Shown here: one piece after another, positions 41,556-50,313 of the stretch
Layout of the letters: every line of letters starts with the position of its first letter
How positions within the stretch are numbered: the stretch's first letter is position 1
Source of the DNA: Mesorhizobium sp. NZP2077
GTDB lineage: Bacteria > Pseudomonadota > Alphaproteobacteria > Rhizobiales > Rhizobiaceae
Reading direction: 5' to 3'
DNA: 64,000 bases
Assembly (NCBI RefSeq): GCF_013170805.1
Contig: NZ_CP051293.1
Location: 186,001-250,000, forward strand
Notes under the pieces: model-generated
The model's database searches: none
Seen by the model: the letters and a program-made list of their open reading frames with translations, nothing else
What the model was told of the DNA's origin: nothing
Translations under genes and position numbers: made by a program

Positions 41556-43199
41556 ATGAAGCACTTTTTCAACCGCCGGGAAACGATCGTCACCGAGGCG
41601 CTGGACGGCCTGTTGCGCACCATTGGCTCGGGCGACCTCGCGCGCCTCGACGGCTATCCCGAGATCAAGGTCGTGCTGCGCGCCGACTGGGACAAGACGA
41701 AGGTCAGCGTCGTCTCCGGCGGTGGTGCCGGGCACGAGCCATCGCATGCCGGCTTTGTCGGCAAGGGCATGCTGACGGCGGCTGTCTCGGGCGAAATCTT
41801 TGCCTCGCCGAGTGTCGAAGCAGTGCTGGCGGCCATTCGCGCGGTCACCGGCCCGGCCGGCTGCCTGCTGATCGTCAAGAATTATACGGGCGACCGCCTT
41901 AATTTCGGCCTGGCGGCCGAGAAGGCGCGTGCCGAAGGGTTTCGCGTCGAGATGGTGATCGTCGCCGATGATATCGCGCTGCCCGACATCACCCAGCCGC
42001 GCGGCGTCGCCGGTACCTTGTTCGTGCACAAGATCGCGGGGCATCTGTCGGAGACCGGCCATGATCTGGCAGACATCGCAGTGGCGGCGCGGGGGGCCGC
42101 GAAGGACATCGTTTCGCTCGGCATGTCGCTGTCGTCCTGCTCCATCCCCGGCCAGCCGCATGAGGACAGGTTCGGCGAAAATGATGGTGAGCTTGGCCTT
42201 GGCATTCATGGCGAGCCCGGCGTCGAGCGGATTGCCTTGCAAAGCGTCGACAGGCTGGTCGCGATCATGGCGGACCGCCTCGCGGCAGGGCTCGATCCGA
42301 AAGCAAGCTATGCCTTGCTGATCAACAATCTCGGGTCAGTGCCACCGCTTGAAATGTCTGTGGTCGCCAATGCAGTGCTGGCCTCGCCTCTGGCCAAGAC
42401 CGTCAAGCTGACGATCGGCCCCGGACCGCTGATGACGGCGCTCAACATGAACGGCTTCTCGCTGTCGCTGATCCGGCTGGATGCGGCGCGTGAGGCCGCC
42501 TTGCTGGCACCGGTCGGCCCGCACGCCTGGATGCCGGCAAAGCTGGTCGCGGCGCCTGCCATCGTGCCGATGGCGAAAGCAGCCAGGCAAAGTACTGCGC
42601 ACAAGGCCAGCCACGATGCCGGAGCCAGGCGTCTGATCATCACGGTCTGCGAAAGACTAATCTCGCTCGAAGCGACGTTGAACGGGCTCGACGCCAAGGC
42701 GGGCGACGGCGACACCGGCTCGACGGTTGCGACCGGCGCCCGCAGCATCGTTGAGCGGCTCGATGCGCTGCCGTTGGCGAACCCTGGGGCGACGCTTGGG
42801 GCAATCGGCGACACACTGAGCGCCTCGATGGGCGGCTCCAGCGGGGTGCTGCTGTCGATCTTCTTCACGGCCGCCGCCCAAGCCCTGGACGGCGGCGCCA
42901 GCGTGGCCAAGGCGCTGCTCGCCGGGCTCGAGCGGATGACTTTCTATGGCGGTGCAAAAATTGGCGATCGCACGATGGTCGATGCGCTGGAGCCAGCCCT
43001 GAAAGCGCTCGACGCCAACGGGCTGGAAGAAGCCGCGGCGGCCGCCCGGCGCGGCGCCGAGGCAACGGCCGCCATGGAGAAGGCAAGGGCCGGACGGTCT
43101 GCTTATGTCGGCGCCAAATTGCAAGGCGTCGTCGACCCCGGCGCTCATGCGGTGGCCGAGGTGTTCGCGGCCGCCGCCACGCTGCTCGTGTCGGCCTGA
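41556..43199 (+). CDS. ATP-dependent dihydroxyacetone kinase (DhaK-DhaL fusion)
   Basis: A 547-aa single-chain kinase, close to the 552 aa of the Citrobacter enzyme. The N-terminal DhaK domain (1-335) has SGGGAGHEPSHAGFVG and the substrate-binding H218 in GIHGEPG, which forms a hemiaminal with the ketone. The C-terminal DhaL domain (about 370-547) holds the Mg-ATP site LDAKAGDGDTGST and GGSSGVLL. It would phosphorylate dihydroxyacetone, or a related ketose such as erythrulose, using ATP. ATG 41556 is chosen because the longer frame back to 41484 adds unsupported residues. A complete PTS-type kinase follows, so the operon codes for two kinases. Confidence 0.93.
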   Translation: MKHFFNRRETIVTEALDGLLRTIGSGDLARLDGYPEIKVVLRADWDKTKVSVVSGGGAGHEPSHAGFVGKGMLTAAVSGEIFASPSVEAVLAAIRAVTGPAGCLLIVKNYTGDRLNFGLAAEKARAEGFRVEMVIVADDIALPDITQPRGVAGTLFVHKIAGHLSETGHDLADIAVAARGAAKDIVSLGMSLSSCSIPGQPHEDRFGENDGELGLGIHGEPGVERIALQSVDRLVAIMADRLAAGLDPKASYALLINNLGSVPPLEMSVVANAVLASPLAKTVKLTIGPGPLMTALNMNGFSLSLIRLDAAREAALLAPVGPHAWMPAKLVAAPAIVPMAKAARQSTAHKASHDAGARRLIITVCERLISLEATLNGLDAKAGDGDTGSTVATGARSIVERLDALPLANPGATLGAIGDTLSASMGGSSGVLLSIFFTAAAQALDGGASVAKALLAGLERMTFYGGAKIGDRTMVDALEPALKALDANGLEEAAAAARRGAEATAAMEKARAGRSAYVGAKLQGVVDPGAHAVAEVFAAAATLLVSA

Positions 43200-43271
43200 C
43201 GCATGCACCAGTTGTCGAATGACCGTTCTTTCGCTACTGCCGGCAGACTGGAAACCGGGGATTTGGGCGAT

Positions 43272-43874
43272 ATGGTGGCGTTGAACCTTGCCAGGTTGAT
43301 CACGGTGGCCGCCGATACGATTGCCGCTCACGCCGAGGAATTGACTGCGCTCGACCAGGCGATCGGCGACGGCGACCATGGGCTGAACATGAAGCGCGGC
43401 TTCGAAGCCGTGCGGGCCGAGGCCGATGCGTTCGCCGCCAAACCGCTGCCCGACGCCCTCAAAGGCATCGGCACCAAGCTGGTGATGACGGTGGGCGGCG
43501 CTTCCGGCCCGCTGTTTGGCACGCTGTTCATGGCGCTGGGCAAGGAGATTGCGGCGGACCCCGATCGCGCCAATTTGACGGCGGCCTTCGGCAAGGCGAT
43601 CGAAGCGGTGGCCGCGCGGGGCAAGTCGCAGATCGGCCAGAAGACAATGCTCGATGTGCTGCAGCCGGTGCACGACGCGCTCGCTGGCGGCAAGACGGTG
43701 GCTGACATCGCCGACATCGCCGACGCCGCCGCCGAAGCGACCGTGCCGATGAAGGCGCTGCGCGGCCGCGCCTCGTTCCTTGGCGAGCGCTCGATCGGCC
43801 ATATGGATGCCGGCGCGCGCTCGACCGCGCTGCTGGTGCGCACGGTGGGGCAAGCGATCGGGGAAAGCGCATGA
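43272..43874 (+). CDS. dhaL: PTS-dependent dihydroxyacetone kinase, ADP-binding subunit DhaL
   Basis: A 200-aa DhaL. The Mg-ADP site is LDQAIGDGDHGLNMKRGF, with the three clustered aspartates, and GGASGPLFGT follows. In the PTS-type enzyme ADP stays bound and is rephosphorylated by DhaM. ATG 43272 fits the length of known DhaL proteins (about 210 aa); an upstream ATG at 43203 would add 23 residues. It begins soon after the fused kinase and overlaps dhaM by four bases. Confidence 0.9.
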   Translation: MVALNLARLITVAADTIAAHAEELTALDQAIGDGDHGLNMKRGFEAVRAEADAFAAKPLPDALKGIGTKLVMTVGGASGPLFGTLFMALGKEIAADPDRANLTAAFGKAIEAVAARGKSQIGQKTMLDVLQPVHDALAGGKTVADIADIADAAAEATVPMKALRGRASFLGERSIGHMDAGARSTALLVRTVGQAIGESA

Positions 43875-44260
43875 GCAATGTCGGGATCGTGATCGTGTCG
43901 CATTCGCCGCTGGTCGCGGAGGGCACGGCCGACATGGTACGCCAGATGGTGGGCGACGAAGTGCCGCTTGCATGGTGCGGCGGAAACGGCCATGGCGGGC
44001 TCGGCACCAATGTCGAAGCGATCATGGGCGCCATCGACAAGGCCTGGTCGGAAGCCGGTGTCGCCATCCTTGTCGATCTCGGCGGCGCCGAGACGAACTC
44101 TGAAATGGCGGTGGAGATGATCGGCGAGCCGCGTGCGCAGAAGATCATCGTCTGCAACGCGCCAATCGTCGAGGGCGCGGTGATGGCCGCGACCGAGGCA
44201 TCAGGCGGCGCCTCGCTGAAGGAAGTGGTGGCGACGGCGCACGAATTGTCGCCGTCGTGA
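43871..44260 (+). CDS. dhaM: Dihydroxyacetone kinase phosphoryl donor subunit DhaM (EIIA-Man type)
   Basis: A 129-aa single-domain DhaM. The phosphorylated His is H11 in GIVIVSHSPLVAEG. Enteric DhaM carries fused HPr and partial EI domains, but here these are separate genes directly downstream. The domain transfers phosphate from HPr to ADP bound on DhaL. It overlaps dhaL by four bases; HPr follows after 18 bases. Confidence 0.93.
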   Translation: MSNVGIVIVSHSPLVAEGTADMVRQMVGDEVPLAWCGGNGHGGLGTNVEAIMGAIDKAWSEAGVAILVDLGGAETNSEMAVEMIGEPRAQKIIVCNAPIVEGAVMAATEASGGASLKEVVATAHELSPS

Positions 44261-44278
44261 GTGAACGGGATTTCTAAA

Positions 44279-44581
44279 ATGTCCGCAGCCGCCGAAGCGA
44301 CCGTCCTGATCACCCACGATGTGGGCCTGCATGCGCGTCCTTCGGTGAAGTTCACCAAGCTGGCCAAGACGTTTGTCGCCGACGTGGAAATCGCGCTTGC
44401 CGCCAACGGGCCATGGTTCGACGCCAAGAGCATCGTCAAGGTGATGGCGGCCAAGGCGCCGAAGGGCACGGTGCTGCACATCAGGGCCAGCGGCGACGGC
44501 GCCGAGGACGCGGTCAGCGCGCTGATCGATCTGGTGCAGCGCGATTTCGACGAGGACGCCGGTCATGCCCGGTCGGCTTGA
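44279..44581 (+). CDS. HPr family phosphocarrier protein
   Basis: A 100-aa HPr with active-site H18 in DVGLHARPSVKF and a serine at 51 (AKSIVKVM) in the place of the regulatory Ser46 of Gram-positive HPr, though the surrounding motif is not the HprK target type. It lies between dhaM and a dedicated enzyme I, so it probably serves only this kinase rather than the general nitrogen PTS. ATG 44279 is preferred over GTG 44261 because ACGGGA precedes it. Confidence 0.92.
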   Translation: MSAAAEATVLITHDVGLHARPSVKFTKLAKTFVADVEIALAANGPWFDAKSIVKVMAAKAPKGTVLHIRASGDGAEDAVSALIDLVQRDFDEDAGHARSA

Positions 44582-44622
44582 CGCTGGCGCACGGCTTCGC
44601 CGGTCCGCAAGGAATGCGGACC

Positions 44623-46197
44623 ATGCGGATTGAGGGTGTCCCGGCCTCGGCCGGCTATGCCGAGGGGCCGCTGTTCGACCTCGACCGGCCGTCGGCCGTC
44701 TATGCAGGCAAGGCCACCGCAGCCGAAGAGAAGACATCGCTGCAAGCCGCGATCGGCAAGGCCGTGAACCGGCTTTCGGCAATGGTAGAAACCGCCGACA
44801 GCGATGCCGCCGGTATCCTCGAATTCCACATCGCCATGCTGGAGGACGACGCGCTGAGCGGCCCGGCCTTCGCCTCGATCGCTTCCGGAAAGACCGCCGA
44901 CGTGGCCTGGCGCGAGGCACTCGATGCCGAGATCGCCGGCTACGAGGCCTCGGACCAGGACTATTTCCGCGCCCGCGCCACGGATTTGCGCGATATCAGA
45001 GACCAGGTGCTGCGCGCCCTGACCGAGGACGGCGGCAGCACAGCGCCTGCCGGTGCCATCCTCTGCGGCGAGGACATCGCGCCGACGCAATTTCTCGACA
45101 CCGACTGGAGCAGCGGCGGCGGCATCGCCCTGAAGGCGGGCAGCACGGCCAGCCATGTCGCCATGCTTGCGCGCTCGCGCGGCGTGCCGATGGTGGTGGG
45201 GCTGCGCGAACCGCTTGCCGATCTCGCAGGAGTCGCACTGCTCGACGCCGAGCATGGCAGTATCGTGCTGGCGCCCTCGCCAGCAGAGATCGGCTCGTTC
45301 CGGCAGTCGTCGTCTTCCTTCGCGGCCCGCCAGGGCAAGGCGCGAACTTTCCTGGCGCGCCCGGCGGTGACCAAGTCCGGAACGGCGGTGCGTGTGCAGG
45401 TCAACATCGCCGACCCGTCGGATGTCGACGGCATCGACATCACGACCTGCGACGGTGTCGGCCTGATGCGCACCGAATTCCTGTTCGGAAAGTCCTTGCC
45501 GGATGAGGAGACGCAGTATCGCGCCTATCGCAAGGTGCTGGAATGGGCCGGGGAAAAACCGGTGACGATCCGTACCGTCGACGCCGGCGGCGACAAACCG
45601 GTGCCGGGCTTCACCGTCGAGGAAGGCAATCCGTTCCTCGGCCTGCGCGGGATCAGGCTGTCGCTGGCCCGGCTCGACATTTTTCGCGTGCAGATCAGGG
45701 CATTGCTGCGCGCCGCGCCACACGGCAATCTCAGGGTCATGTTTCCGATGATCGCAATGGCCGAGGAGTATGAACGCTCAACCGCATTGTTTGCGGAGGA
45801 GCAGATGGCGCTTGTGGCGCGCGGTGTCGCGCATAAGATGCCGCCACTGGGCATCATGGTCGAGGTACCGTCGGTGGCGATTGCGCCGGAGGCGTTCGCC
45901 GGCGTCGCCTTCTTCTCGATCGGCTCCAACGATTTGACGCAATATGTGATGGCGGCCGCGCGCGACAACGCAGCGGTGGCGCACCTCAATTCGGTCCGTC
46001 ATCCTGCGGTGCTGCGGCTGCTCGGCTCGGTCACGGCCTTTGGGCAGGAGAACGGCATTCCCGTCAGTCTGTGCGGCGATGCCGGTGGCGATCCCGTCTC
46101 GATACCGGCGCTGCTCGAGGCCGGCTTGCGCGATCTTTCCGTCGCGCCGGCACAACTGGCCATGGCCAAGGCGGCCATTTCCGATGTTTCGGTCTAG
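44623..46197 (+). CDS. PEP-protein phosphotransferase (enzyme I)
   Basis: A 524-aa enzyme I that passes phosphate from PEP to HPr. The phosphorylated H178 lies in GSTASHVAMLAR. The PEP-binding barrel carries GVGLMRTEFLF, RTVDAGGDKP, VMFPMIA, FFSIGSNDLTQY and the conserved acid-base Cys near 484 in SLCGDAGGDP. It is about 50 residues shorter than enteric EI. No GAF domain is present, unlike PtsP of the nitrogen PTS. ATG 44623 has AAGGA nine bases upstream; ATG 44614 is an alternative. With the neighbouring HPr it should energise DhaM. Confidence 0.93.
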   Translation: MRIEGVPASAGYAEGPLFDLDRPSAVYAGKATAAEEKTSLQAAIGKAVNRLSAMVETADSDAAGILEFHIAMLEDDALSGPAFASIASGKTADVAWREALDAEIAGYEASDQDYFRARATDLRDIRDQVLRALTEDGGSTAPAGAILCGEDIAPTQFLDTDWSSGGGIALKAGSTASHVAMLARSRGVPMVVGLREPLADLAGVALLDAEHGSIVLAPSPAEIGSFRQSSSSFAARQGKARTFLARPAVTKSGTAVRVQVNIADPSDVDGIDITTCDGVGLMRTEFLFGKSLPDEETQYRAYRKVLEWAGEKPVTIRTVDAGGDKPVPGFTVEEGNPFLGLRGIRLSLARLDIFRVQIRALLRAAPHGNLRVMFPMIAMAEEYERSTALFAEEQMALVARGVAHKMPPLGIMVEVPSVAIAPEAFAGVAFFSIGSNDLTQYVMAAARDNAAVAHLNSVRHPAVLRLLGSVTAFGQENGIPVSLCGDAGGDPVSIPALLEAGLRDLSVAPAQLAMAKAAISDVSV

Positions 46198-46204
46198 GGC
46201 TGGC

Positions 46205-46630
46205 ATGGTCGATATCAAACCCGAACCCGGTTCCGAAGAGGCGATCCGCGCCTACAAGACGATCCTGTCGCAGGTCATCGACCAGCGCCCGTCCGGCATG
46301 CGGCAGCGCCTTGCCGACGCGCTTGGCAAGCACCGCAGTTTTGTCACGCAGATCTCGAGCCCGGCCTATACGATCCCTATCCCGTCAAAGCATCTGCCTT
46401 CGATCTTTTCCGTCTGCCATTTCAGCCCGGCCGAGCGGGATCAGTTCCTCGCCGCCTACCATCAGGCGCATCCGGGAAAAATGTCTATTGCTGCCGGCAT
46501 GCGCAGGACGCGGCACGTGTCGCTTGTCGTGCCCGATTTCGGCGACGACAAGCAGAACGCGGCGCTCGACCGGGCGATCAACGAATTCATCCAGAAGATC
46601 ACCAGCATCGCCGGCAAGGGTGGCGGCTGA
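46205..46630 (+). CDS. Hypothetical protein with possible helix-turn-helix
   Basis: A 141-aa cytoplasmic protein starting MVDIKPEPG, seven bases after the enzyme I stop. Residues about 25-70 (RPSGMRQRLADALGKHRSFV followed by a TQISSP turn) have the spacing of a lambda-repressor-like helix-turn-helix, and the rest contains CHFSPAERDQFLAAY. No family is firmly recognised. Its place between enzyme I and DhaK suggests it is a regulator or accessory part of the kinase system. Alternatives include a structural partner of DhaK. I rate it a conserved-looking gene of unknown function. Confidence 0.7.
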   Translation: MVDIKPEPGSEEAIRAYKTILSQVIDQRPSGMRQRLADALGKHRSFVTQISSPAYTIPIPSKHLPSIFSVCHFSPAERDQFLAAYHQAHPGKMSIAAGMRRTRHVSLVVPDFGDDKQNAALDRAINEFIQKITSIAGKGGG

Positions 46631-46662
46631 CCATTTCTTGCCGGGCTGTTTGGGAGGACGCC

Positions 46663-47649
46663 ATGAAGAAATTTATGAACGCGGTGGACACGGTGCTGAC
46701 CGAGAGCCTCGACGGTTTCGTCGCCGCCCATGCCGACATATTGACGCTTGGCGACGAGCACAAATTCATGCGCCGCAAGACCTTGCGGCCGGGCAAGGTA
46801 GCGCTGATCTCCGGCGGCGGATCCGGCCATGAGCCGCTGCATGGCGGCTTTGTCGGCCACGGCATGCTGGACGCCGCCTGCCCCGGCCAGGTGTTCACCT
46901 CGCCGACGCCGGACCAGATGCTGGCGGCGGCGCAGGCCGTCGACACCGGCGCCGGCTGCCTGTTCATCGTCAAGAATTACGAGGGCGATGTGATGAACTT
47001 CGACATGGCGGCGGAAATGTCGGAAGGCATCCTGCAGGTAGTGACCAATGACGACGTCGCCGTCGAGAATTCATCCTATACGACCGGCCGGCGTGGCGTC
47101 GCCGGCACGATGGTGGTGGAAAAGATCGTCGGCGCGGCGGCCGAGCATGGCCTGGCGCTGAAGCCGTTGAAGGTGCTGGGCGAGCGCGTCAATGCCGTCA
47201 CCCGCTCGATGGGCGTGGCACTGACCAGTGGCACTGTGCCAGCCGCCGGCAAGCCGACCTTCGACATCGGCGATGGCGAGATGGAATTCGGCGTCGGCAT
47301 CCATGGCGAACCCGGCCGCCGCCGCGACAGGTTAAAGAGCGCTGACGCGATCGCCGAGGAAATCTGCGCCTCGATCCTGGGCGATCTCGGCGACAAAGCG
47401 AAAGGCCCGGCTCTGCTGTTCGTCAACGGCTTCGGCGGCACGCCGCTGATGGAGCTCTATCTGATGTACAACAGCGCGCGAAAGATTTTCGAGAGGCGCG
47501 ACGTGACGATAGCCCGCTCGCTGGTCGGCAGCTATGTCACTTCGCTCGACATGGCTGGCTGCTCGATCACGCTGACCATGCTCGATGACGAGATGATCGG
47601 CTGGTGGGACGCGCCTGTCCACACGGCGGCATTGCGCTGGGGCATGTAG
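46663..47649 (+). CDS. dhaK: Dihydroxyacetone kinase substrate-binding subunit DhaK (PTS type)
   Basis: A 328-aa DhaK. It shows SGGGSGHEPLHGGFVGHGML at 50-69 and the covalent substrate ligand H214 in GIHGEPG. It would receive phosphate from DhaL-bound ATP. Separation from dhaL and dhaM by the HPr, EI and 141-aa genes is unusual; enteric operons are dhaKLM. Its stop codon overlaps the first bases of a dispersed repeat, so the operon ends here. Confidence 0.93.
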   Translation: MKKFMNAVDTVLTESLDGFVAAHADILTLGDEHKFMRRKTLRPGKVALISGGGSGHEPLHGGFVGHGMLDAACPGQVFTSPTPDQMLAAAQAVDTGAGCLFIVKNYEGDVMNFDMAAEMSEGILQVVTNDDVAVENSSYTTGRRGVAGTMVVEKIVGAAAEHGLALKPLKVLGERVNAVTRSMGVALTSGTVPAAGKPTFDIGDGEMEFGVGIHGEPGRRRDRLKSADAIAEEICASILGDLGDKAKGPALLFVNGFGGTPLMELYLMYNSARKIFERRDVTIARSLVGSYVTSLDMAGCSITLTMLDDEMIGWWDAPVHTAALRWGM

Positions 47650-47695
47650 CAATTCCAGGAAAAGTGGGCAGCGGTTTTCCGTTTGCGCAAAAACG
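47648..47695. repeat. Dispersed palindromic repeat, copy D
   Basis: Starts AGCAATTCCAGGAAAAGTG and continues GCGGTTTTCC, then GCGCAAAAACGACTG. It overlaps the TAG stop of dhaK. The second hairpin half of copy A is missing, so the copy is truncated. A short alternative ATG at 47683 lies at its end. Confidence 0.7.
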
Positions 47696-47766
47696 ACTGT
47701 TGCGCTGGCTTCGCCCGCGCTTTTCTGCAACCATTCTGGACAATTAACGCAACATTTGTCCGGTTG

Positions 47767-48795
47767 ATGCTGCCATCCCTCACCTTTGCTGAAGAAAGAT
47801 TGCTGCTGCGCTTTGCCGATCCGGTGGCCGCGGCAGTCGAGGACGATGTGTCGGCAAAGGCTCTGTCGGCGCTGCTCGACAATGCCGAATTCCACGGCGT
47901 CCTGCCGATCATGCTGCGGAAATTGCAGGAGCGCGGCGACGCGCGGCTGCCGCCGGACGCCGGCTTGCGGGAGAAACTGGACGATTTGCGCGACAAGGCG
48001 ACGATCGCCACCGGCCAATCGATGCTGCTGCAATATCACGGCGACCGCATCATGAAGGGGATGGCGGCAGCAAGCATTCCGGCGCGGATCGTCAAGGGGC
48101 CGGTCTTCGCGCGCAAGCTCTACCGCAACGTGTCCGACAGGCCGTTCACCGACATCGACATCCTCGTCGAACCCGCCAACCTTGCGCGGGCAAACCAGGT
48201 GATCGCGGCATGCGGCTTCGAGCTCGGCAGCGACGAGGCCGAATCCTCCCAGTTGCAGGAATTCAAATGGCTGGAAAAGGAGAATTCCAGCCTGCTGGTC
48301 GAACTGCATGGCGACCTGGTGCATGACACCGGCATGCGCAGGCGCCTGTCGCTGGGTTTCCGCGAACTGGGCATTATCGACGGCGAGGCAACGGACACGC
48401 CGGCAGCGCTTTTGACGATTGCCATCGTGCACGCCGCCGGCGGCCACAAATTCCATCGCCTGCAGCTTTGCATCGACGTGCTGCAAGGGGTGCGGGCGCT
48501 GCAATCGGGCGAATCGGAAACCCGCCTGCTCGATGCCGCCCACATGACCGGCATCGAGCTCGAACTGGCGATCGTGCTCAATGTGACCGGCCAGTTGTTC
48601 GGTGAGCGCCGAGCACTTGAACTCGCCGGACGGATCAAGCCCGACCTCTCGATACGGCTGGCCAAGCGGCTGATCACGACGAACACGCTGCTCAGGGTGA
48701 ATTCGAGGAAAAAAATCGGCTCGCGCCTGCGCCGAGATGCGTTCCGCTGGATCCAGCGGCTGGCCAAGGCCAGAGCAATTTCAGGAAAAGCGTGA
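47767..48795 (+). CDS. Nucleotidyltransferase family protein (PF14907-type)
   Basis: A 342-aa protein of the NTP-transferase family found beside lasso-peptide and other ribosomal-peptide genes. The metal pair D129-x-D131 lies in RPFTDIDILV, preceded by RIVKGPVF with a conserved Lys-Gly. The N- and C-terminal regions are helical. ATG 47767 is chosen; an ATG at 47683 lies in the repeat. It converges on the HPr-kinase-like gene and its last codons come from repeat copy E, so the native C-terminus may have been altered. Possible job: nucleotidylation of a peptide or partner protein; not proven for this family. Confidence 0.8.
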   Translation: MLPSLTFAEERLLLRFADPVAAAVEDDVSAKALSALLDNAEFHGVLPIMLRKLQERGDARLPPDAGLREKLDDLRDKATIATGQSMLLQYHGDRIMKGMAAASIPARIVKGPVFARKLYRNVSDRPFTDIDILVEPANLARANQVIAACGFELGSDEAESSQLQEFKWLEKENSSLLVELHGDLVHDTGMRRRLSLGFRELGIIDGEATDTPAALLTIAIVHAAGGHKFHRLQLCIDVLQGVRALQSGESETRLLDAAHMTGIELELAIVLNVTGQLFGERRALELAGRIKPDLSIRLAKRLITTNTLLRVNSRKKIGSRLRRDAFRWIQRLAKARAISGKA

Positions 48796-48844
48796 AACGG
48801 TTTTCCCGGGAAAAGCGCGTAGCGCTTTCCCTTGGAAATTGCGC
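48772..48844. repeat. Dispersed palindromic repeat, copy E
   Basis: Starts AGAGCAATTTCAGGAAAAGCG and ends with a hairpin, GGGAAAAGCGC-GTA-GCGCTTTCCC, followed by TTGGAAATTGCGCC. It has both halves seen in copy A. It overlaps the last eight codons of the nucleotidyltransferase gene. Confidence 0.75.
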
Positions 48845-48879
48845 CTAACAATGAAGCCAAACACGGCGTGAGCAAGTCT

Positions 48880-49863
48880 TCAGTCTTGCTTCCCCAGTGT
48901 GGCGATGATCAGCGCTGCCGCGTCGGCAGGGCGTGCGCCCACCTCCAGCGTGAAAGTCGGCACCGACGACACCAGTCTGCCTATCGTCGCCAGCCGACGC
49001 TTCTGCGACGGCAGCAGGCCGGTCATGCCAGTGCGGACATTGTCCATCGCCAGAGCCACCATCGCGTCGGTCCGGGCCATGGGCACGAGCCGCGTCTCCC
49101 TGTCGGAACGCGCCAGGTGCAGGAGCGCGGCTACCGGCCGGGCAACGGGGCTTTCGATGCGTATAATTTCGCTCAACCGTTCCAGCGAGACGGCCTGTTC
49201 GCCGTTGCGGTCCCATGACGGGCCAAGGCATGGCGCCACCTCGGGAATCATCCGCGCGGTGTTCTCGTGGATCTTGGCGTGGCGCGGCAGTCCCCAGGCC
49301 ATGGGTCGGTCCGAGCCGACGTCCAGGATCATGGCATCATCGGAACAGAGGCCGAAACCTTGCGTCGCAAGCGCTAGCGATGTCGTGCTCTTGCCGGTGC
49401 CGCTTGGCGCATGGATCAGCACGACTGTGTCGTCATCCGGCAACGTCAGACCAGCTGTGTGCAGCATATGCTGGCCGCCGGCGTCGAGCGCCGCGTCCAG
49501 CACAAGCATCGATGGCGTCCAGGCGGCTTTGCTGCCAGGGCGAACCCTCAGTTGACCCCAGCCCTCCACGTCATTGATGGCAACGGTCTGGCGTTCGGGA
49601 AAAATGAGGTGGATCGTGCTGCTGTCGACGATCATCCGGCAGTAGCCGTCCTCTGGTATCTCGCCGTCGAAGACGAGCGATCCATCGGGTGTTTCGTCCA
49701 GGATTTCCGTCTCCGCGATATCGAGGCGAAACCCCGGCTCGACAGCATCTTCAATGCGCAAAATGCCCAGCATCCTGTCGAACTCTTGCCACAGCTCGGG
49801 TCGCTCGGCCGATATGCCGAGGACCTGGCCGTTGAGGTCATAGCACACCGAAGGCCTGGTCAA
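48880..49863 (-). CDS. HPr kinase-like protein of a RiPP-type cluster
   Basis: A 327-aa protein related to HPr kinase/phosphorylase. The Walker A motif is HAPSGTGKSTTSLAL (residues 151-165), followed by LCSDDAMIL as the acidic partner and, near 230, the RIESPVARPVAALL strand. The N-terminal 140 residues form a domain unlike the HPr kinase N-terminus. Such homologues sit in lasso-peptide clusters, where one (in the paeninodin cluster) phosphorylates the precursor's terminal Ser. It overlaps the B2 protease gene by four bases, so the two are co-translated. Confidence 0.82.
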   Translation of the reverse strand: MTRPSVCYDLNGQVLGISAERPELWQEFDRMLGILRIEDAVEPGFRLDIAETEILDETPDGSLVFDGEIPEDGYCRMIVDSSTIHLIFPERQTVAINDVEGWGQLRVRPGSKAAWTPSMLVLDAALDAGGQHMLHTAGLTLPDDDTVVLIHAPSGTGKSTTSLALATQGFGLCSDDAMILDVGSDRPMAWGLPRHAKIHENTARMIPEVAPCLGPSWDRNGEQAVSLERLSEIIRIESPVARPVAALLHLARSDRETRLVPMARTDAMVALAMDNVRTGMTGLLPSQKRRLATIGRLVSSVPTFTLEVGARPADAAALIIATLGKQD

Positions 49864-50294
49864 GCGGTGCGCACCTTTGAGACATCTGCATGGTGGCGAT
49901 AGATCTCGACCATGCCGGGAAGGCTGTCACTGACCACCGGCCTGCCTTCGAGGCAGACCCAGCAATGCGCCGAGACGCGTGGCGTCTGCAGCGACTTCGG
50001 ATCGACGCCGAAACGCAGTTCCGGATCGAAGCCGGCGAGGCGCAGGAATCGATGGCCGAGCAGACCTTCCCTTAGGCACCTGCGGTCGCGCATCAGCCAG
50101 GGATGGCGCACGATGCGGTTGACGCGGGCGACGATGTAGCTGGCCGGCAGGCCGCGATAGGGCGTCGAGGAGGCGAGCGGAGCCCATTTCAGCACGTCTT
50201 CGAAGCTCCGCCCGGCAATGAGGGCGGGCATCAACCGCGCGCTTGCCCAGAGATGGCAGCGAAACAGGGCACGCAGGAGCGGACCGTCAGCCAT
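49860..50294 (-). CDS. Lasso-peptide-type B2 protease (transglutaminase-like)
   Basis: A 144-aa protein of the B2/McjB C-terminal family, a cysteine protease that removes the leader of a ribosomal peptide. The triad is visible as C73 (RRCLREGLLGHRFLRLAGF), H110 (SAHCWVCLEG) and D123 (VSDSLPG). The RFGVD segment matches the family's GV strand. It overlaps the HPr-kinase-like gene by four bases and starts 19 bases after the PqqD-type gene. The separate recognition domain (B1) and protease (B2) are the split form found in many such clusters. Confidence 0.82.
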   Translation of the reverse strand: MADGPLLRALFRCHLWASARLMPALIAGRSFEDVLKWAPLASSTPYRGLPASYIVARVNRIVRHPWLMRDRRCLREGLLGHRFLRLAGFDPELRFGVDPKSLQTPRVSAHCWVCLEGRPVVSDSLPGMVEIYRHHADVSKVRTA

Positions 50295-50313
50295 CAGCCG
50301 CGACCCTCAGCCA

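Noticed and set aside
40773..42242. 489-codon minus-strand frame across ATPase 2 and the kinase
   Set aside because: Complement of two well-supported genes, with no recognisable domain of its own.
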